Shown in pieces: positions 26,616-35,393 of a stretch of 64,000 nucleotides of DNA (positions are counted from its first letter, which is position 1; every line of letters starts with the position of its first letter). Below the pieces are notes generated by a model, which had not been told where the DNA came from, ran no database searches, and saw only the letters and a list, made by a program, of their open reading frames with translations. Made by a program: the position numbers and the translations under genes. This DNA is from JAYODW01 sp038116745. GTDB taxonomy: Bacteria; Pseudomonadota; Gammaproteobacteria; Ga0077536. The stretch spans positions 1-64,000 of the forward strand of contig JAYODW010000019.1 of assembly GCA_038116745.1 (NCBI GenBank), given 5' to 3'.

Positions 26616-27821
26616 ATGCTCATGCTGGAAGGGATCCGGGTACTCGATTTCACACAGTATCTCGCCGGCCCGACGGTCGGCCGCCTGATGGCTGAAATGG
26701 GCGCTGAGATCATCAAGGTTGAACTGGCGCCGGGTGGTGACCCGTCGCGCATGCTGCCGATTGCAGACAACGGACGCAGCGGCTACTTCATTCAGCAGAA
26801 CCGGGGAAAGAAAAGCCTCGCTATTGATCTGCGTCAGCCGGCAGGAGACGCAGTGATCCGCGAGCTCATCGCCGAAGTCGACGTGGTGGTGGAAAATTTC
26901 GGCCCCGGCGTCATGGAAAAGAAAGGTCTCGCCTGGAAAGAAATCCAGGCCATCAATCCGCAGGCGATCATGGCTTCGATCTCGGCTTATGGCCGGGAGA
27001 GTCCGTTGTCGCACAAGACCGGCTATGACTGGGCGGCACAGGCCTTCTCCGGGCTCATGCATATGAACGGTGAGCGTGATGGGCCGCCCATGCCGGTCGG
27101 GATCGGCATTGCCGATATCTCCAGCGGCGTGCACGCATTCTCAGCAATCGGCTATGCGCTGTTTCATCGATCAAGAACAAACAAAGGACAGTGGCTGGAC
27201 ATCAGCATGGTGGACTGCATGTTTCACATGCACGACATCTCTCTGCAGGGCTACACGCTGACCAAAGGTGCGTTCCGACCCATGCGCCAGGGCGCGCATC
27301 ATGAACTGATTGCGCCATTCGGGGTGTTCAAGGGACCGAGCGGCTATATCGTCATTCTGTCCCTGCAGCTGCAATGGAAAAACGTCTGCGCCGCCCTCGG
27401 ACGACCGGAACTTGAAAACCATCCGGATTACGCCGAACCCGCTACCCGCGCGGGCAAGCAGAAAGAGTTGGTCGCCATGATCGAGGCCTGGATGGCGAGC
27501 TTTGCCGATAACGACGCGGTCATTGCGCATCTCGAGCAGCATCGTGTGCCCTGCGCTCCCGTGATGGATCCAGTCGATGCGCTGGAACATCCTTACTTTG
27601 TCGAACGCGGCATGGTGCGCCGGATCAAGGACCCGGTGATGGGCGACCTCGCGGTGCCTGGATTTCCGCTGCGCTTCTCCGAACAGCCGGAACGGCTCGA
27701 TCTGACTGCTCCGCTTCTGGGGCAGCATAACGCAGAGGTGCTGCAGGATGTCCTCGGCTACAGTTCGGAACAGATCAGTGAGCTTGAGGCGTCCGGCGTG
27801 CTGGTCAGCGGCACGCGCTGA
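26616..27821 (+). CDS. CoA-transferase family III (CaiB/BaiF)
   Basis: A 401-residue class III CoA-transferase. The N-terminal LEGIRVLDFTQYLAGP, GAEIIKVE and NRGKKSLAIDL segments are classic, and D167 in IGIADISSG is the position of the catalytic aspartate that forms the acyl-anhydride. It activates a carboxylic acid by CoA transfer. The acceptor is not readable. The start at 26616 has GGGGAGG about 7 nt upstream; the frame extends 27 nt further. An amidase gene follows after 27 nt on the same strand, suggesting amide hydrolysis then CoA activation of the released acid. Confidence 0.92.
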   Translation: MLMLEGIRVLDFTQYLAGPTVGRLMAEMGAEIIKVELAPGGDPSRMLPIADNGRSGYFIQQNRGKKSLAIDLRQPAGDAVIRELIAEVDVVVENFGPGVMEKKGLAWKEIQAINPQAIMASISAYGRESPLSHKTGYDWAAQAFSGLMHMNGERDGPPMPVGIGIADISSGVHAFSAIGYALFHRSRTNKGQWLDISMVDCMFHMHDISLQGYTLTKGAFRPMRQGAHHELIAPFGVFKGPSGYIVILSLQLQWKNVCAALGRPELENHPDYAEPATRAGKQKELVAMIEAWMASFADNDAVIAHLEQHRVPCAPVMDPVDALEHPYFVERGMVRRIKDPVMGDLAVPGFPLRFSEQPERLDLTAPLLGQHNAEVLQDVLGYSSEQISELEASGVLVSGTR

Positions 27822-27848
27822 GAGATCACAAGACAGAGGGCGAAGTTA

Positions 27849-29273
27849 ATGCGTGATTTGATGCGTCGAACAATGGCCGAGCAGGCTGCGTTGATTCGTA
27901 GCGGCGAGGTCAGTGCTGCAGAAATGGTGGAGGCGGCGATTGCTGAGATCGAGCGTCTCAATCCGCGGCTGAACGCCGTCGTCATCCCGATGTTCGAGCA
28001 GGCGCGGGCGGCGCTTGCGGATCTGCGTGAAGAGCAGCCGTTCGCCGGCGTGCCGATGCTGCTCAAGGACGTGCTGGCGGAGTACGCGGGCGCGCCGATG
28101 ACGGAAGGCTCACGCTTTCTGCAGGGGTATGTATCGCCCCGTGACTCCGAACTCACCGCGCGCTATCGCCGCGCCGGGTTCATCGTCTGTGGCAAGACCA
28201 ACTCACCCGAGTTTGCTTCCAAGCCCACGACGGAACCGGAACTCTACGGACCGTCACGCAACCCCTGGGATCTGGGGCGCACGCCCGGCGGCTCGTCAGG
28301 CGGGTCAGGAGCGGCTGTCGCTGCCGGCATGGTGTCGGTCGCACACGCCAACGACGGCGGCGGCTCTACCCGGATCCCGGCGGCGCTGTGCGGGCTGGTC
28401 GGGCTGAAAGGCACGCGCGGACGCAATCCGCTGGGCCCCGAGTACGGCGATATCGGTGGCGCCGGGCTGATCTCCGAACATGTCGTCACTCGAACGGTGA
28501 TGGACAGCGCGCTGATGCTTGACGTGACCGCGGGCGCTGACCCTGGCGCACCATACTTTCCACCGCCGCCACAGAGGCCCTTCGCCGCCGAGGTCGGCGC
28601 CGAGCCCGGCCGCTTGCGGATAGCGTTCAGCGCGGCGCCCTGTCTGCCGGTCGCGGTTGATCCTGCGTGTGAGCGAGGGCTGCGCGAAATCGCCGCGCTA
28701 TGCGAAAGTCTCGGTCATGACGTCGAAGAAGCGCGCCCGGAAGTCTCCACAGAGCATTTTCAGGACGCGTTCACGACGGTCTGGCTCGGCATGGTGGGCT
28801 GGATGGTGAAAGACTGGCAGGCACGTACGGGGCGGACGCCGGGGCCGGACAGTTTCGAGCGGCATACGGCGAAGATGCTGGCCTACGATGCCTCCCGCAA
28901 TCCTTCGGACTATGTTCTCGCGCTGAATGAGCTGCAGCGCTTTTCGCGGCAGGCGGCGCCCTTTTTTGCGCGCTACGACCTGTGGCTCACGCCGACCGCG
29001 CCTGGCCCGGCACCGCCGTTGGGGTGGTTCGATTACGACCCTTCAGCGCCCCATCAGGCCACCGAAAGGATGGAGCAGTTCCCGCGTTTCACAGCCTTTG
29101 CCAACGTCACCGGCCAGCCCGCCATCTCTCTGCCCCTGTGCTGGAGCGAGGACGGGCTTCCAATCGGGATGCAGTTCATCGGTCGTTACGCCGACGAGGC
29201 CACACTGTTTCGGCTCGCGGCGCAGCTGGAAAGTGCGCGTCCTTGGGCGCATCGCTGGCCGGCGCTGGACTGA
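27849..29273 (+). CDS. Amidase (amidase signature family)
   Basis: A 474-residue amidase with the full Ser-cisSer-Lys triad: K73 in LLKDV, S150 in GGSSGGSG and S173 in GGGSTR. The glycine-rich signature spans about 146-183. Such enzymes hydrolyse carboxamides, arylamides or fatty amides; the physiological substrate is unknown. It follows the CoA-transferase gene by 27 nt and is likely in its operon. Its end faces a second, unrelated-looking amidase gene on the other strand, with a hairpin between. Confidence 0.92.
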   Translation: MRDLMRRTMAEQAALIRSGEVSAAEMVEAAIAEIERLNPRLNAVVIPMFEQARAALADLREEQPFAGVPMLLKDVLAEYAGAPMTEGSRFLQGYVSPRDSELTARYRRAGFIVCGKTNSPEFASKPTTEPELYGPSRNPWDLGRTPGGSSGGSGAAVAAGMVSVAHANDGGGSTRIPAALCGLVGLKGTRGRNPLGPEYGDIGGAGLISEHVVTRTVMDSALMLDVTAGADPGAPYFPPPPQRPFAAEVGAEPGRLRIAFSAAPCLPVAVDPACERGLREIAALCESLGHDVEEARPEVSTEHFQDAFTTVWLGMVGWMVKDWQARTGRTPGPDSFERHTAKMLAYDASRNPSDYVLALNELQRFSRQAAPFFARYDLWLTPTAPGPAPPLGWFDYDPSAPHQATERMEQFPRFTAFANVTGQPAISLPLCWSEDGLPIGMQFIGRYADEATLFRLAAQLESARPWAHRWPALD

Positions 29274-29288
29274 GGATCGCCGCATGAG

Positions 29289-29311
29289 GGCCTGCGCCTC
29301 AGGCGCAGGCC
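29289..29311. terminator. Perfect 10-bp hairpin between convergent amidase genes
   Basis: GGCCTGCGCC (29289-29298) and its exact complement (29302-29311) enclose a 3-nt loop, which is itself the stop codon of the minus-strand amidase. No T-tract lies on either side. It may work as a bidirectional transcription barrier or mRNA 3' end stabiliser. Confidence 0.55.
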
Positions 29312-30780
29312 GCGGGGGCGCGGCGGTGCTTCGAGTGCTGTTCGTAAGCGTAAGCCCAGGACAGCAATGGTGCTTCGCCGTAGGGCAGTCCGAGGAGTTC
29401 GATGCCGACCGGCAGACCGGCGGGGCTGAAGCCCGCAGGGACGCTGATTGAGGGCATCCAGGTCTGGGCGCCAATCAGCGTGTTGGTCGGGAAGGTAAAC
29501 GTCGTCCACTTTCCGGCATCGAGATCCGCCCGACTTGGCGCTGGCACACGCGTTGTCGGAAAGACCAGCAGATCGGCGCTGGCGCGTCCCATGGCGTTAA
29601 TGACTTCCTGCTGGAAACGTTCGCGCGCGGTGTAGCGGGCGTAGTAATCCGGTTCTGACCAGGGATCCTCGGGACCTTCGACAATCTGCTCGAACAGGTC
29701 CAGCTGTCGGTGATAGGCGCCGGCGGCGTGGATCTCGCGCACGCTGCGCGCAGGCGCATTCGGTCGCGCGGCGAGAAATCGATCGATGTCGTGACGCGAA
29801 TGGGTGATGTAAAGCGAGGTGTATTCGATGTAGTGGTCCAGATCCGGGACCACGATATCGACGGTGCGCGCGCCTGCCGAGCGCATACAGTCGAGCGCGG
29901 TTTCCATCAGTGCATTCACCGCGCTGGCTGCGTGATCGTCGTCGGCGCCGAAAGCCTGCCGCAGGACGCCGACCGTCCGACCTTCCAGGGCTTCGGTCCG
30001 CAGCCCTGCGACATAGTCAGGGCGACCCGCGATGAGCGCGGTGGCAGTCAACGGATCGTCAGCGTCGTAACCGGCAAGAACACTCAGCAGAGCAGCAACA
30101 TCGCGTACCGTGCGGCACATCGGACCTGCAGAATCCTGGAATGCGACCAGCGGGGATAGCCCGCTGCGGCTGACCAGACCCGGGGTGACTTTTAGCCCGA
30201 CCAGGTTATTGAACGAAGCCGGCAGGCGGATAGAGCCGCCGGTGTCTTCGCCGACGCCGATGGTCGCCAGGTTGGCAGCAATGGCCGCGCCCGTGCCGCC
30301 GCTGGAGCCGCCGGGGTCGTGGTCGAGCGCATAAGGATTGCGGCTGATGCCGGCCTTGGATGAGACACCGAACCAGGACGTGGCGAAATCCGGCATGGCG
30401 GTTTTGCCCAGGATCACAGCGCCTGCCTGACGCAGGCGGGTGATGACGTGAGCGTCGCGGGCGGGCAGGTAGCCGTCCATCGCGATCGAGCCGAACGTTG
30501 TCATGATGCCCGCAGTCTCAACCTGATCTTTGACCAGCACCGGGATACCGTGCAGCGGGCCGGAAAGGTCATCTTTTTTGGCAAACGCCTGATCCAGGGC
30601 ACGGGCGTCAGCGAGCGCGTTGTCGTTCAGCGTGATGATGCTGTTCAGCAGCGGGCCGCTGCGGTCCACGGATTCAATACGGTCGAGGTAGCGCTGTACG
30701 AGCTCGGCGCAGCTGAGCTCACCGGCCCGAAGGGCCTGGTGGACATCGGCAACGGTTGTCTCAAGGATCTCGAAGGGCAT
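29299..30780 (-). CDS. Amidase (amidase signature family)
   Basis: A 493-residue amidase with K84 in VLVKD, S160 in GGSSGGTG and S183 in TGGSIR, so the catalytic triad is intact. It differs from the amidase at 27849 throughout and is closer in pattern to the longer AmiE-unrelated, Asp-tRNA-amidotransferase-like family of detoxifying amidases (PARDAHVITRL, SRNPYALDHDPGGSS). There is no signal peptide. The start at 30780 follows GGGAG with 7-nt spacing; an upstream extension to 30819 is unlikely. It stands alone on the minus strand, divergent from the SDR at 30959. Confidence 0.9.
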   Translation of the reverse strand: MPFEILETTVADVHQALRAGELSCAELVQRYLDRIESVDRSGPLLNSIITLNDNALADARALDQAFAKKDDLSGPLHGIPVLVKDQVETAGIMTTFGSIAMDGYLPARDAHVITRLRQAGAVILGKTAMPDFATSWFGVSSKAGISRNPYALDHDPGGSSGGTGAAIAANLATIGVGEDTGGSIRLPASFNNLVGLKVTPGLVSRSGLSPLVAFQDSAGPMCRTVRDVAALLSVLAGYDADDPLTATALIAGRPDYVAGLRTEALEGRTVGVLRQAFGADDDHAASAVNALMETALDCMRSAGARTVDIVVPDLDHYIEYTSLYITHSRHDIDRFLAARPNAPARSVREIHAAGAYHRQLDLFEQIVEGPEDPWSEPDYYARYTARERFQQEVINAMGRASADLLVFPTTRVPAPSRADLDAGKWTTFTFPTNTLIGAQTWMPSISVPAGFSPAGLPVGIELLGLPYGEAPLLSWAYAYEQHSKHRRAPAACA

Positions 30781-30958
30781 GATCAACTCCCGGGTAGACG
30801 TGGACGCACGGCGCATCAATGAGCGGGCTGCATCGGCGGCCCGCGGCGCCGAGTGGCCGTACTATAGCCCGACCCTCTGCGGCACATCGTCGAAAGCTGG
30901 CGGTTTGCGCGGGGTCAAGTTGCTTCTGTTTTTTTTAGCTGTTGGGAGAGCGTTGAAG

Positions 30959-31738
30959 ATGGCCAGCACGATGTTCGATCTGAGTGGGAAGACCGCCCTG
31001 ATTACAGGTTCCAGCAAAGGGATCGGGCGTGCGATCGCCGAGGAGATGGCGCGGCACGGCGCGACCGTGGTGATCTCCAGCCGCAAAGCGGATAACTGCG
31101 CCGCGGTGGCCCAGGCAATCAATCATGAGCTGGCCGGCGCTCCCGGAGGCGCGGTTTCAATTCCCGCCAACATCAGCACTAAGGAGGCGCTGGAGGGGCT
31201 GGTGCGTCAGGTCCGTTCTGAGCTCGGGAAGATCGACATCCTGGTGTGTAACGCTGCAGTAAACCCGGCTTTCGGCCCCATGAGCGAGCTGCCGGATTCC
31301 GCGTTCGAGAAGATCCTCGACGTGAATATTCTGTCCAACCACTGGCTCATTCAAATGGTCCTGCCGGAGATGGTGGAGCGCCGCGACGGCAGCATCATCA
31401 TCGTGTCGTCAATCGGTGGCCTGCGCGGCAATCCGCGCCTGGGGGCCTACTGCATCTCGAAGGCGGCCGACCTGCAGCTGGTCCGCAATCTGGCGGTTGA
31501 AAACGGACCCCACAACATTCGCGTGAACGCTATCTCCCCCGGTCTTGTTCGTACCGACTTCGCACGGGCGTTGTGGGAGAACCCTGAGATTCTTGAGCGG
31601 CGCGTGGCCTATGACCCGCTGCGGCGGATCGGCGAGCCGGAAGAAATTTCCGGGATCGCGGTATACCTCGCGTCACGCGCCGGCAGTTTCACTACCGGGC
31701 AGAATTTCGTCATAGACGGCGGCGCGATGATCGGATGA
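30959..31738 (+). CDS. Short-chain dehydrogenase/reductase
   Basis: A 259-residue classical SDR. TGSSKGIG at about 16-23 is the cofactor loop, NAAV lies near 97, a Ser in IVSSIGG near 145, and the catalytic Y-x3-K in AYCISKAAD. The C-terminal GQNFVIDGGAMIG is typical of the FabG-like group. It would oxidise a hydroxyacyl or alcohol intermediate or reduce a ketone. The start at 30959 has GGGAG upstream; the frame runs open back to 30779 through non-coding DNA. It lies alone and converges on the DUF2797 gene, 13 nt apart. Confidence 0.9.
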   Translation: MASTMFDLSGKTALITGSSKGIGRAIAEEMARHGATVVISSRKADNCAAVAQAINHELAGAPGGAVSIPANISTKEALEGLVRQVRSELGKIDILVCNAAVNPAFGPMSELPDSAFEKILDVNILSNHWLIQMVLPEMVERRDGSIIIVSSIGGLRGNPRLGAYCISKAADLQLVRNLAVENGPHNIRVNAISPGLVRTDFARALWENPEILERRVAYDPLRRIGEPEEISGIAVYLASRAGSFTTGQNFVIDGGAMIG

Positions 31739-31751
31739 GAGCGTCGGGTGC

Positions 31752-32564
31752 TCAGGTTTCCGCGGCGATCTCGTAGCCGGTGAACTTGCGCATGTTGATG
31801 ACGCCGGTATCGAACAGCAGGTACTGTCCTTTGATGCCGTGCAGGCGGCCCTCGACGACTGGCGCCTTGTCAAAGTTATGCGAACGGATGGCGCCCGGGT
31901 ATTCCATGACCGGGTAGTCAATGCTGCAGGCGGCGGATGATGCCGGTGCCAGCACGTCTTCGCCGTGCACAGCACGGATGGCATCGAGGTCTGCCTTGAT
32001 GCCGGACAGGGCAGCGGCGCTCTCGGCGGCGAGGTCGAGCTCAACTCCCGGGCCTTTGAGCATGGCGCGCCAGTTGGTCTTATCGGCCATCGAACGCGCC
32101 AGGGCAACCTCGACCAGCCCGGCGACGTGACGGGTGCGTGTTTCCATGACAGGTAACGCCTGGGTCGCGCCCTGGTCGATCCATCGGGTAGGGATCTGAT
32201 TGGCCCGCGTGATGCCGACTTTGAGCCCTGAGGTGTTGGCCAGATAAACCACGTGGGTGGTCATGCAGTGGGTTTCGCCCCACTCCGGCTCGCGGCAGGT
32301 CCCCGCATCGTAGTGGCAGGTTTCGGGTTTGAGGACGCACATATCGCAGCGCGCGAGCTTCATCATGCACGGGTAGCAGTGGCCCTGAGCAAAACTTTTG
32401 CGCGTTTCGCGTCCACAGGCGTCGCAGAAAATTCGCCCTGAAAAGCGCAGCGTCAGACGCTCGCCGAGCAGCGGATTAAGTGCGAGTCCGGATTCGCCCA
32501 GAGGCAGGGTGTATTCGACGGAGGCGCCGAGGCGGCTCTGCAGTTTGCTCAATGGACCTTGCAT
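31752..32564 (-). CDS. DUF2797 zinc-site protein
   Basis: A 270-residue DUF2797 protein. A cysteine-rich N-terminal part contains FCDACGR, HCYPCMMKLARCDMC and further Cys/His up to about residue 105 (at least seven Cys), consistent with zinc sites. A strand VVYLANTSGLKVGIT then resembles the first strands of GIY-YIG-type folds. The function of the family is not established. It is found in many gammaproteobacteria, which supports the taxonomic reading. There is no strong ribosome-binding site. The next gene (32706) diverges from it, 141 bp away. Confidence 0.85.
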   Translation of the reverse strand: MQGPLSKLQSRLGASVEYTLPLGESGLALNPLLGERLTLRFSGRIFCDACGRETRKSFAQGHCYPCMMKLARCDMCVLKPETCHYDAGTCREPEWGETHCMTTHVVYLANTSGLKVGITRANQIPTRWIDQGATQALPVMETRTRHVAGLVEVALARSMADKTNWRAMLKGPGVELDLAAESAAALSGIKADLDAIRAVHGEDVLAPASSAACSIDYPVMEYPGAIRSHNFDKAPVVEGRLHGIKGQYLLFDTGVINMRKFTGYEIAAET

Positions 32565-32705
32565 GGAGGCATTATGACATTCGGCTGTTGCCGCTGACCC
32601 GGGAAGAGCCGGAATCCATGTGCTTATAATTAAACGCCGGACAGCTCGTGCCCGCTCACGAGCGGCCTGGACTCAGAGTCAGTGCAGATTAAAGGTAATC
32701 GCCAC

Positions 32706-33002
32706 ATGGCCGACTACGACGACGAAAAGACACAGATCCTCTTCCGCCCGCCGAATATGCCGGCCTCTGCGCCACCACAGCCGGTCGCGTCCGAGGCTGC
32801 GCCACAGACTGCACCGCCGTCCGATGTGGACGTGACGTCACGTGAGGCGCGCGCACCCGCTGCACCCGTCACGCCTCCGCCCGAGCCAGCGGCTCCTGCT
32901 GCTGCTCCCCCCGCTGCAGAGAACGAGTCCTCGGGCGGTTTTCTCGTGGGCGTCGGGGTGGTCGTAGCGCTACTTATCATCGGCTACGTGCTGATGCGCT
33001 GA
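32706..33002 (+). CDS. Small Pro/Ala-rich tail-anchored protein
   Basis: A 98-residue protein. The charged start MADYDDEKTQILFRPP resembles the short linear N-termini of some signalling or secretion proteins. About 50 residues of Pro, Ala, Val and Thr follow as an unstructured linker. One hydrophobic segment (about residues 77-96, GFLVGVGVVVALLIIGYVLM) ends the protein, one Arg from the C-terminus. This is a tail-anchored, inner-membrane layout. I recognise no family. The ATG at 32706 is chosen over a GTG 24 nt upstream because it follows the gap more naturally; both give the same protein core. Confidence 0.65.
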   Translation: MADYDDEKTQILFRPPNMPASAPPQPVASEAAPQTAPPSDVDVTSREARAPAAPVTPPPEPAAPAAAPPAAENESSGGFLVGVGVVVALLIIGYVLMR

Positions 33003-33030
33003 ACCGCGCTGCCGGCCGCAGCCCGGTTCA
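33000..33030. terminator. 31-nt hairpin spanning both convergent stop codons
   Basis: A stem of TGAACCG with CGGTTCA (33000-33006, 33024-33030) continues, after one C-C mismatch, into GCTGC with GCAGC around a CGGCC loop. The outer stem contains the TGA of the small membrane protein gene and the complement of the stop of the PQQ dehydrogenase gene. No T-tract is present. Confidence 0.55.
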
Positions 33031-34788
33031 GGGCGTCTGTTCGGGCAGCCCGAAGACCCACAGTACGCCACCCTGCGGCACCTCCAGCTGGGTGCCGAAG
33101 GCCTTGTTCAGAAACTCCTGCTTGCGCTGCGCATCGACGCCCCAGCCTGACTGGACCGCCACATATTGTTGACCGTCAACAGCGTAGCTGACTGGAACGC
33201 CTACGACACCCGAGTTGGTCCGCTGGTGCCACAGGATTTCACCGCTCCGCGCGTCGAAGGCGCGGAACTCGCGGTCGGAGGTGCCGCCGGAAAACACGAG
33301 GCCGCCCGCCGTCGCCAGGACCGGTCCCCAGTTGTGGGATTTGAACGTCTGCGTCCACACCTTCTGCCCGGTATTGATGTCCCAGGCCTGCAGCTCGCCG
33401 ATGTGATCTGCAGCTTCGGGTAGTGGGAACACCTCGATGTTGGCGAAGGACACGCCGAGATACAGCTCGCCGGGGCGATATTTCGCGGGTTCTGCAGTGA
33501 TCGCGCTGCACAGATTCTCGTTGGCAGGAATGTACAGGTAACCGGTCACGGGATTGAACGCGACCGGCGGCCAGTCCTTGCCGCCCCACAGGCTGGGACA
33601 GTATTCGGCCCGCTCTCCGGTGCGCGGCACACGCATCGGATCGTAGCTTGGCCGGCCCGATTCAGGGTCTATAGAGGTGAACACGTTCTGATGAACGTAG
33701 GGCTGCGCGCTCAGAAAATTGATCCGCTCGCCGTGCCGCTCGAGCTGCCAGAGATAGCCATTTCGGCCGGCGTGGACCAGCCCGGGTACGGTTTTGTCAC
33801 CGCGCTTCAGATCGATCAGCAGGGGTGCTGCGACTTCGTCCCAGTCCCAGGAATCGGCCCAGTGATACTGGTGGTGGGCGCGGATAGCGCCGCTGTCAAT
33901 GTCCAGCGCCACGACGGAATTTGCGTACAGGTTGTCGCCGCCCCGCTGATCCGCGATCCACGGGCCCGCGTTACCGGTGCCCCAATAGGTCAGCCGGGCT
34001 TCGGGGTCATAGCTGCCGGTGACCCAGACCGAGACGCCGCCGCGTTTCCAGGCTTTTTCGCCCCAGGTTTCGTGCCCGGGTTCGCCAGGCCCCGGGACCA
34101 TGAATGTTTTCCATTGAGACTTCCCGTCCTCGGCGGAGAAAGCCTGAATGAACCCACGGATCCCGAACTCGCCGCCGGACATACCGACCAGGATCCGGCC
34201 TTCCACCGCCAGTGGGGCGAGGGTCATGTAGTAGCCCCGCAGATAGTCTTCGACCTCGACGTCCCAGATCACTTCGCCGGTGCTTGCGGCGAGAGCAACC
34301 AGATGTGCGTCTACCGTCGCGAGATAGACCCGGTCGCCGTAAAGCGCTACGCCGCGGTTCGTGGGGTGTAGCTGGAAGAGATCGGCCGGCAGCTCGCGGC
34401 GGTAGCGCCACAGCTGATCGCCGGTGCGTGCGTCCAGCGCGATGACCTGGTTGCGGGGTGTCGTGATGAACATCACGCCGTTGTTGACGAGTGGGGGGGA
34501 CTGATGCGCTTCTTCAACGCCCGTGGAGAAGGTCCAGAGAGGCCGCAGGTGCTTTACGTTTTCTGTGTTGATCTGCTCCAGCGGGCTGTAGCCCCAGCTG
34601 TCGTAGGTGCGCCGGTACATAAGCCAGTTTTCCGGCTCGGGACTGGCCAGACGCTGAGCAGACACAGCGTCGTACGCACTGGCAGGCAGCGTGAGTGCTG
34701 CGGCCATGATCAAACACGCCGCGCTGATAGCGGCCGCACTCGCGCGGCAGGGCAGCAGGGCGATGGCTTTGACTGGAAGTCGTTTCAT
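33028..34788 (-). CDS. Periplasmic PQQ-dependent dehydrogenase (no haem domain)
   Basis: A 586-residue quinoprotein with a signal peptide ending PASA (about residue 38) and an eight-bladed propeller. Typical blocks are NWLMYRRTYDSWGYSPL, TPRNQVIALDARTG, SGGEFGIRGF, DSWDWDEVAAPLL and PSLWGGKDWPPVAFNP. There is no CxxCH, so it is a type I enzyme that passes electrons to a separate carrier. No vicinal Cys-Cys pair of the methanol dehydrogenase type is visible. Its start overlaps the stop of the Rieske gene by 4 nt. A Rieske protein as neighbour is unusual and may be its electron partner. The alcohol substrate is unknown. Confidence 0.9.
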   Translation of the reverse strand: MKRLPVKAIALLPCRASAAAISAACLIMAAALTLPASAYDAVSAQRLASPEPENWLMYRRTYDSWGYSPLEQINTENVKHLRPLWTFSTGVEEAHQSPPLVNNGVMFITTPRNQVIALDARTGDQLWRYRRELPADLFQLHPTNRGVALYGDRVYLATVDAHLVALAASTGEVIWDVEVEDYLRGYYMTLAPLAVEGRILVGMSGGEFGIRGFIQAFSAEDGKSQWKTFMVPGPGEPGHETWGEKAWKRGGVSVWVTGSYDPEARLTYWGTGNAGPWIADQRGGDNLYANSVVALDIDSGAIRAHHQYHWADSWDWDEVAAPLLIDLKRGDKTVPGLVHAGRNGYLWQLERHGERINFLSAQPYVHQNVFTSIDPESGRPSYDPMRVPRTGERAEYCPSLWGGKDWPPVAFNPVTGYLYIPANENLCSAITAEPAKYRPGELYLGVSFANIEVFPLPEAADHIGELQAWDINTGQKVWTQTFKSHNWGPVLATAGGLVFSGGTSDREFRAFDARSGEILWHQRTNSGVVGVPVSYAVDGQQYVAVQSGWGVDAQRKQEFLNKAFGTQLEVPQGGVLWVFGLPEQTP

Positions 34789-35393
34789 AGACTGCTCGCT
34801 CCAACGGGTGCCGAGAAGGGGCCGGTGATGACAAAGCCGAGCTCACTCTCTGCGATGCGGAGCGTCGGTAGCGCCCGGGTGGCAGGTCCGGTGACACGCG
34901 CGCCGCGTCGTCCGGCATCAAAGGTCGACGAGTGACAGGGGCAGATCAGGTATTTCTTCGCGGCATCCCAGGCGGTTATCCCGCAGGCTGCATGGGTACA
35001 GATCCCTGAATAGACAATGACGCCGCTGCCCGTCGCCTGTTCCCGCGTGTCCGGGTCCATCGCGGCCGGCTCGAGTCGCAGCGCAAGCAACTGGTTAAGG
35101 CGGGAACGTTCCCGGATTACGCCGCTCCCAGGGTCCCTTGGGTACACGAGAACAGGCTCAGCGCCCGGGGTGAGGTCCTCAGTCAATAGCACCCGGTCCT
35201 CCTCTTCCCACGACGGATAGACCAGCACGTCTCCTGGCTGCGGTGGCAGCTTGGCGGGATCGTCCGTTGCCGCGATCAGTCCGAGGGGACCTCCGCACAG
35301 GGCGGCGCCCATGGCGCATTTGAGCAGGGTGCGGCGCGCGACGCTGTTTCCCGGCAGGGGCGGCGTGCCCTCGTTTTTTGTGGCGTTGGTCAT
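34785..35393 (-). CDS. Rieske [2Fe-2S] protein with Tat-like leader
   Basis: A 202-residue Rieske protein. The N-terminus has ARRTLLKCAMGAALCGG (about 19-35), a twin-arginine-like leader as in ubiquinol-cytochrome c reductase Rieske subunits. The cluster ligands are C132-T-H134 and C151-P-C-H154, with C137 and C153 available for the structural disulfide. The layout matches PetA, but no cytochrome b or c1 gene is near. It overlaps the SDR gene upstream and the PQQ dehydrogenase gene downstream by 4 nt each. It probably relays electrons in the periplasm for the quinoprotein; this is inferred from the coupling. Confidence 0.88.
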   Translation of the reverse strand: MTNATKNEGTPPLPGNSVARRTLLKCAMGAALCGGPLGLIAATDDPAKLPPQPGDVLVYPSWEEEDRVLLTEDLTPGAEPVLVYPRDPGSGVIRERSRLNQLLALRLEPAAMDPDTREQATGSGVIVYSGICTHAACGITAWDAAKKYLICPCHSSTFDAGRRGARVTGPATRALPTLRIAESELGFVITGPFSAPVGASSL

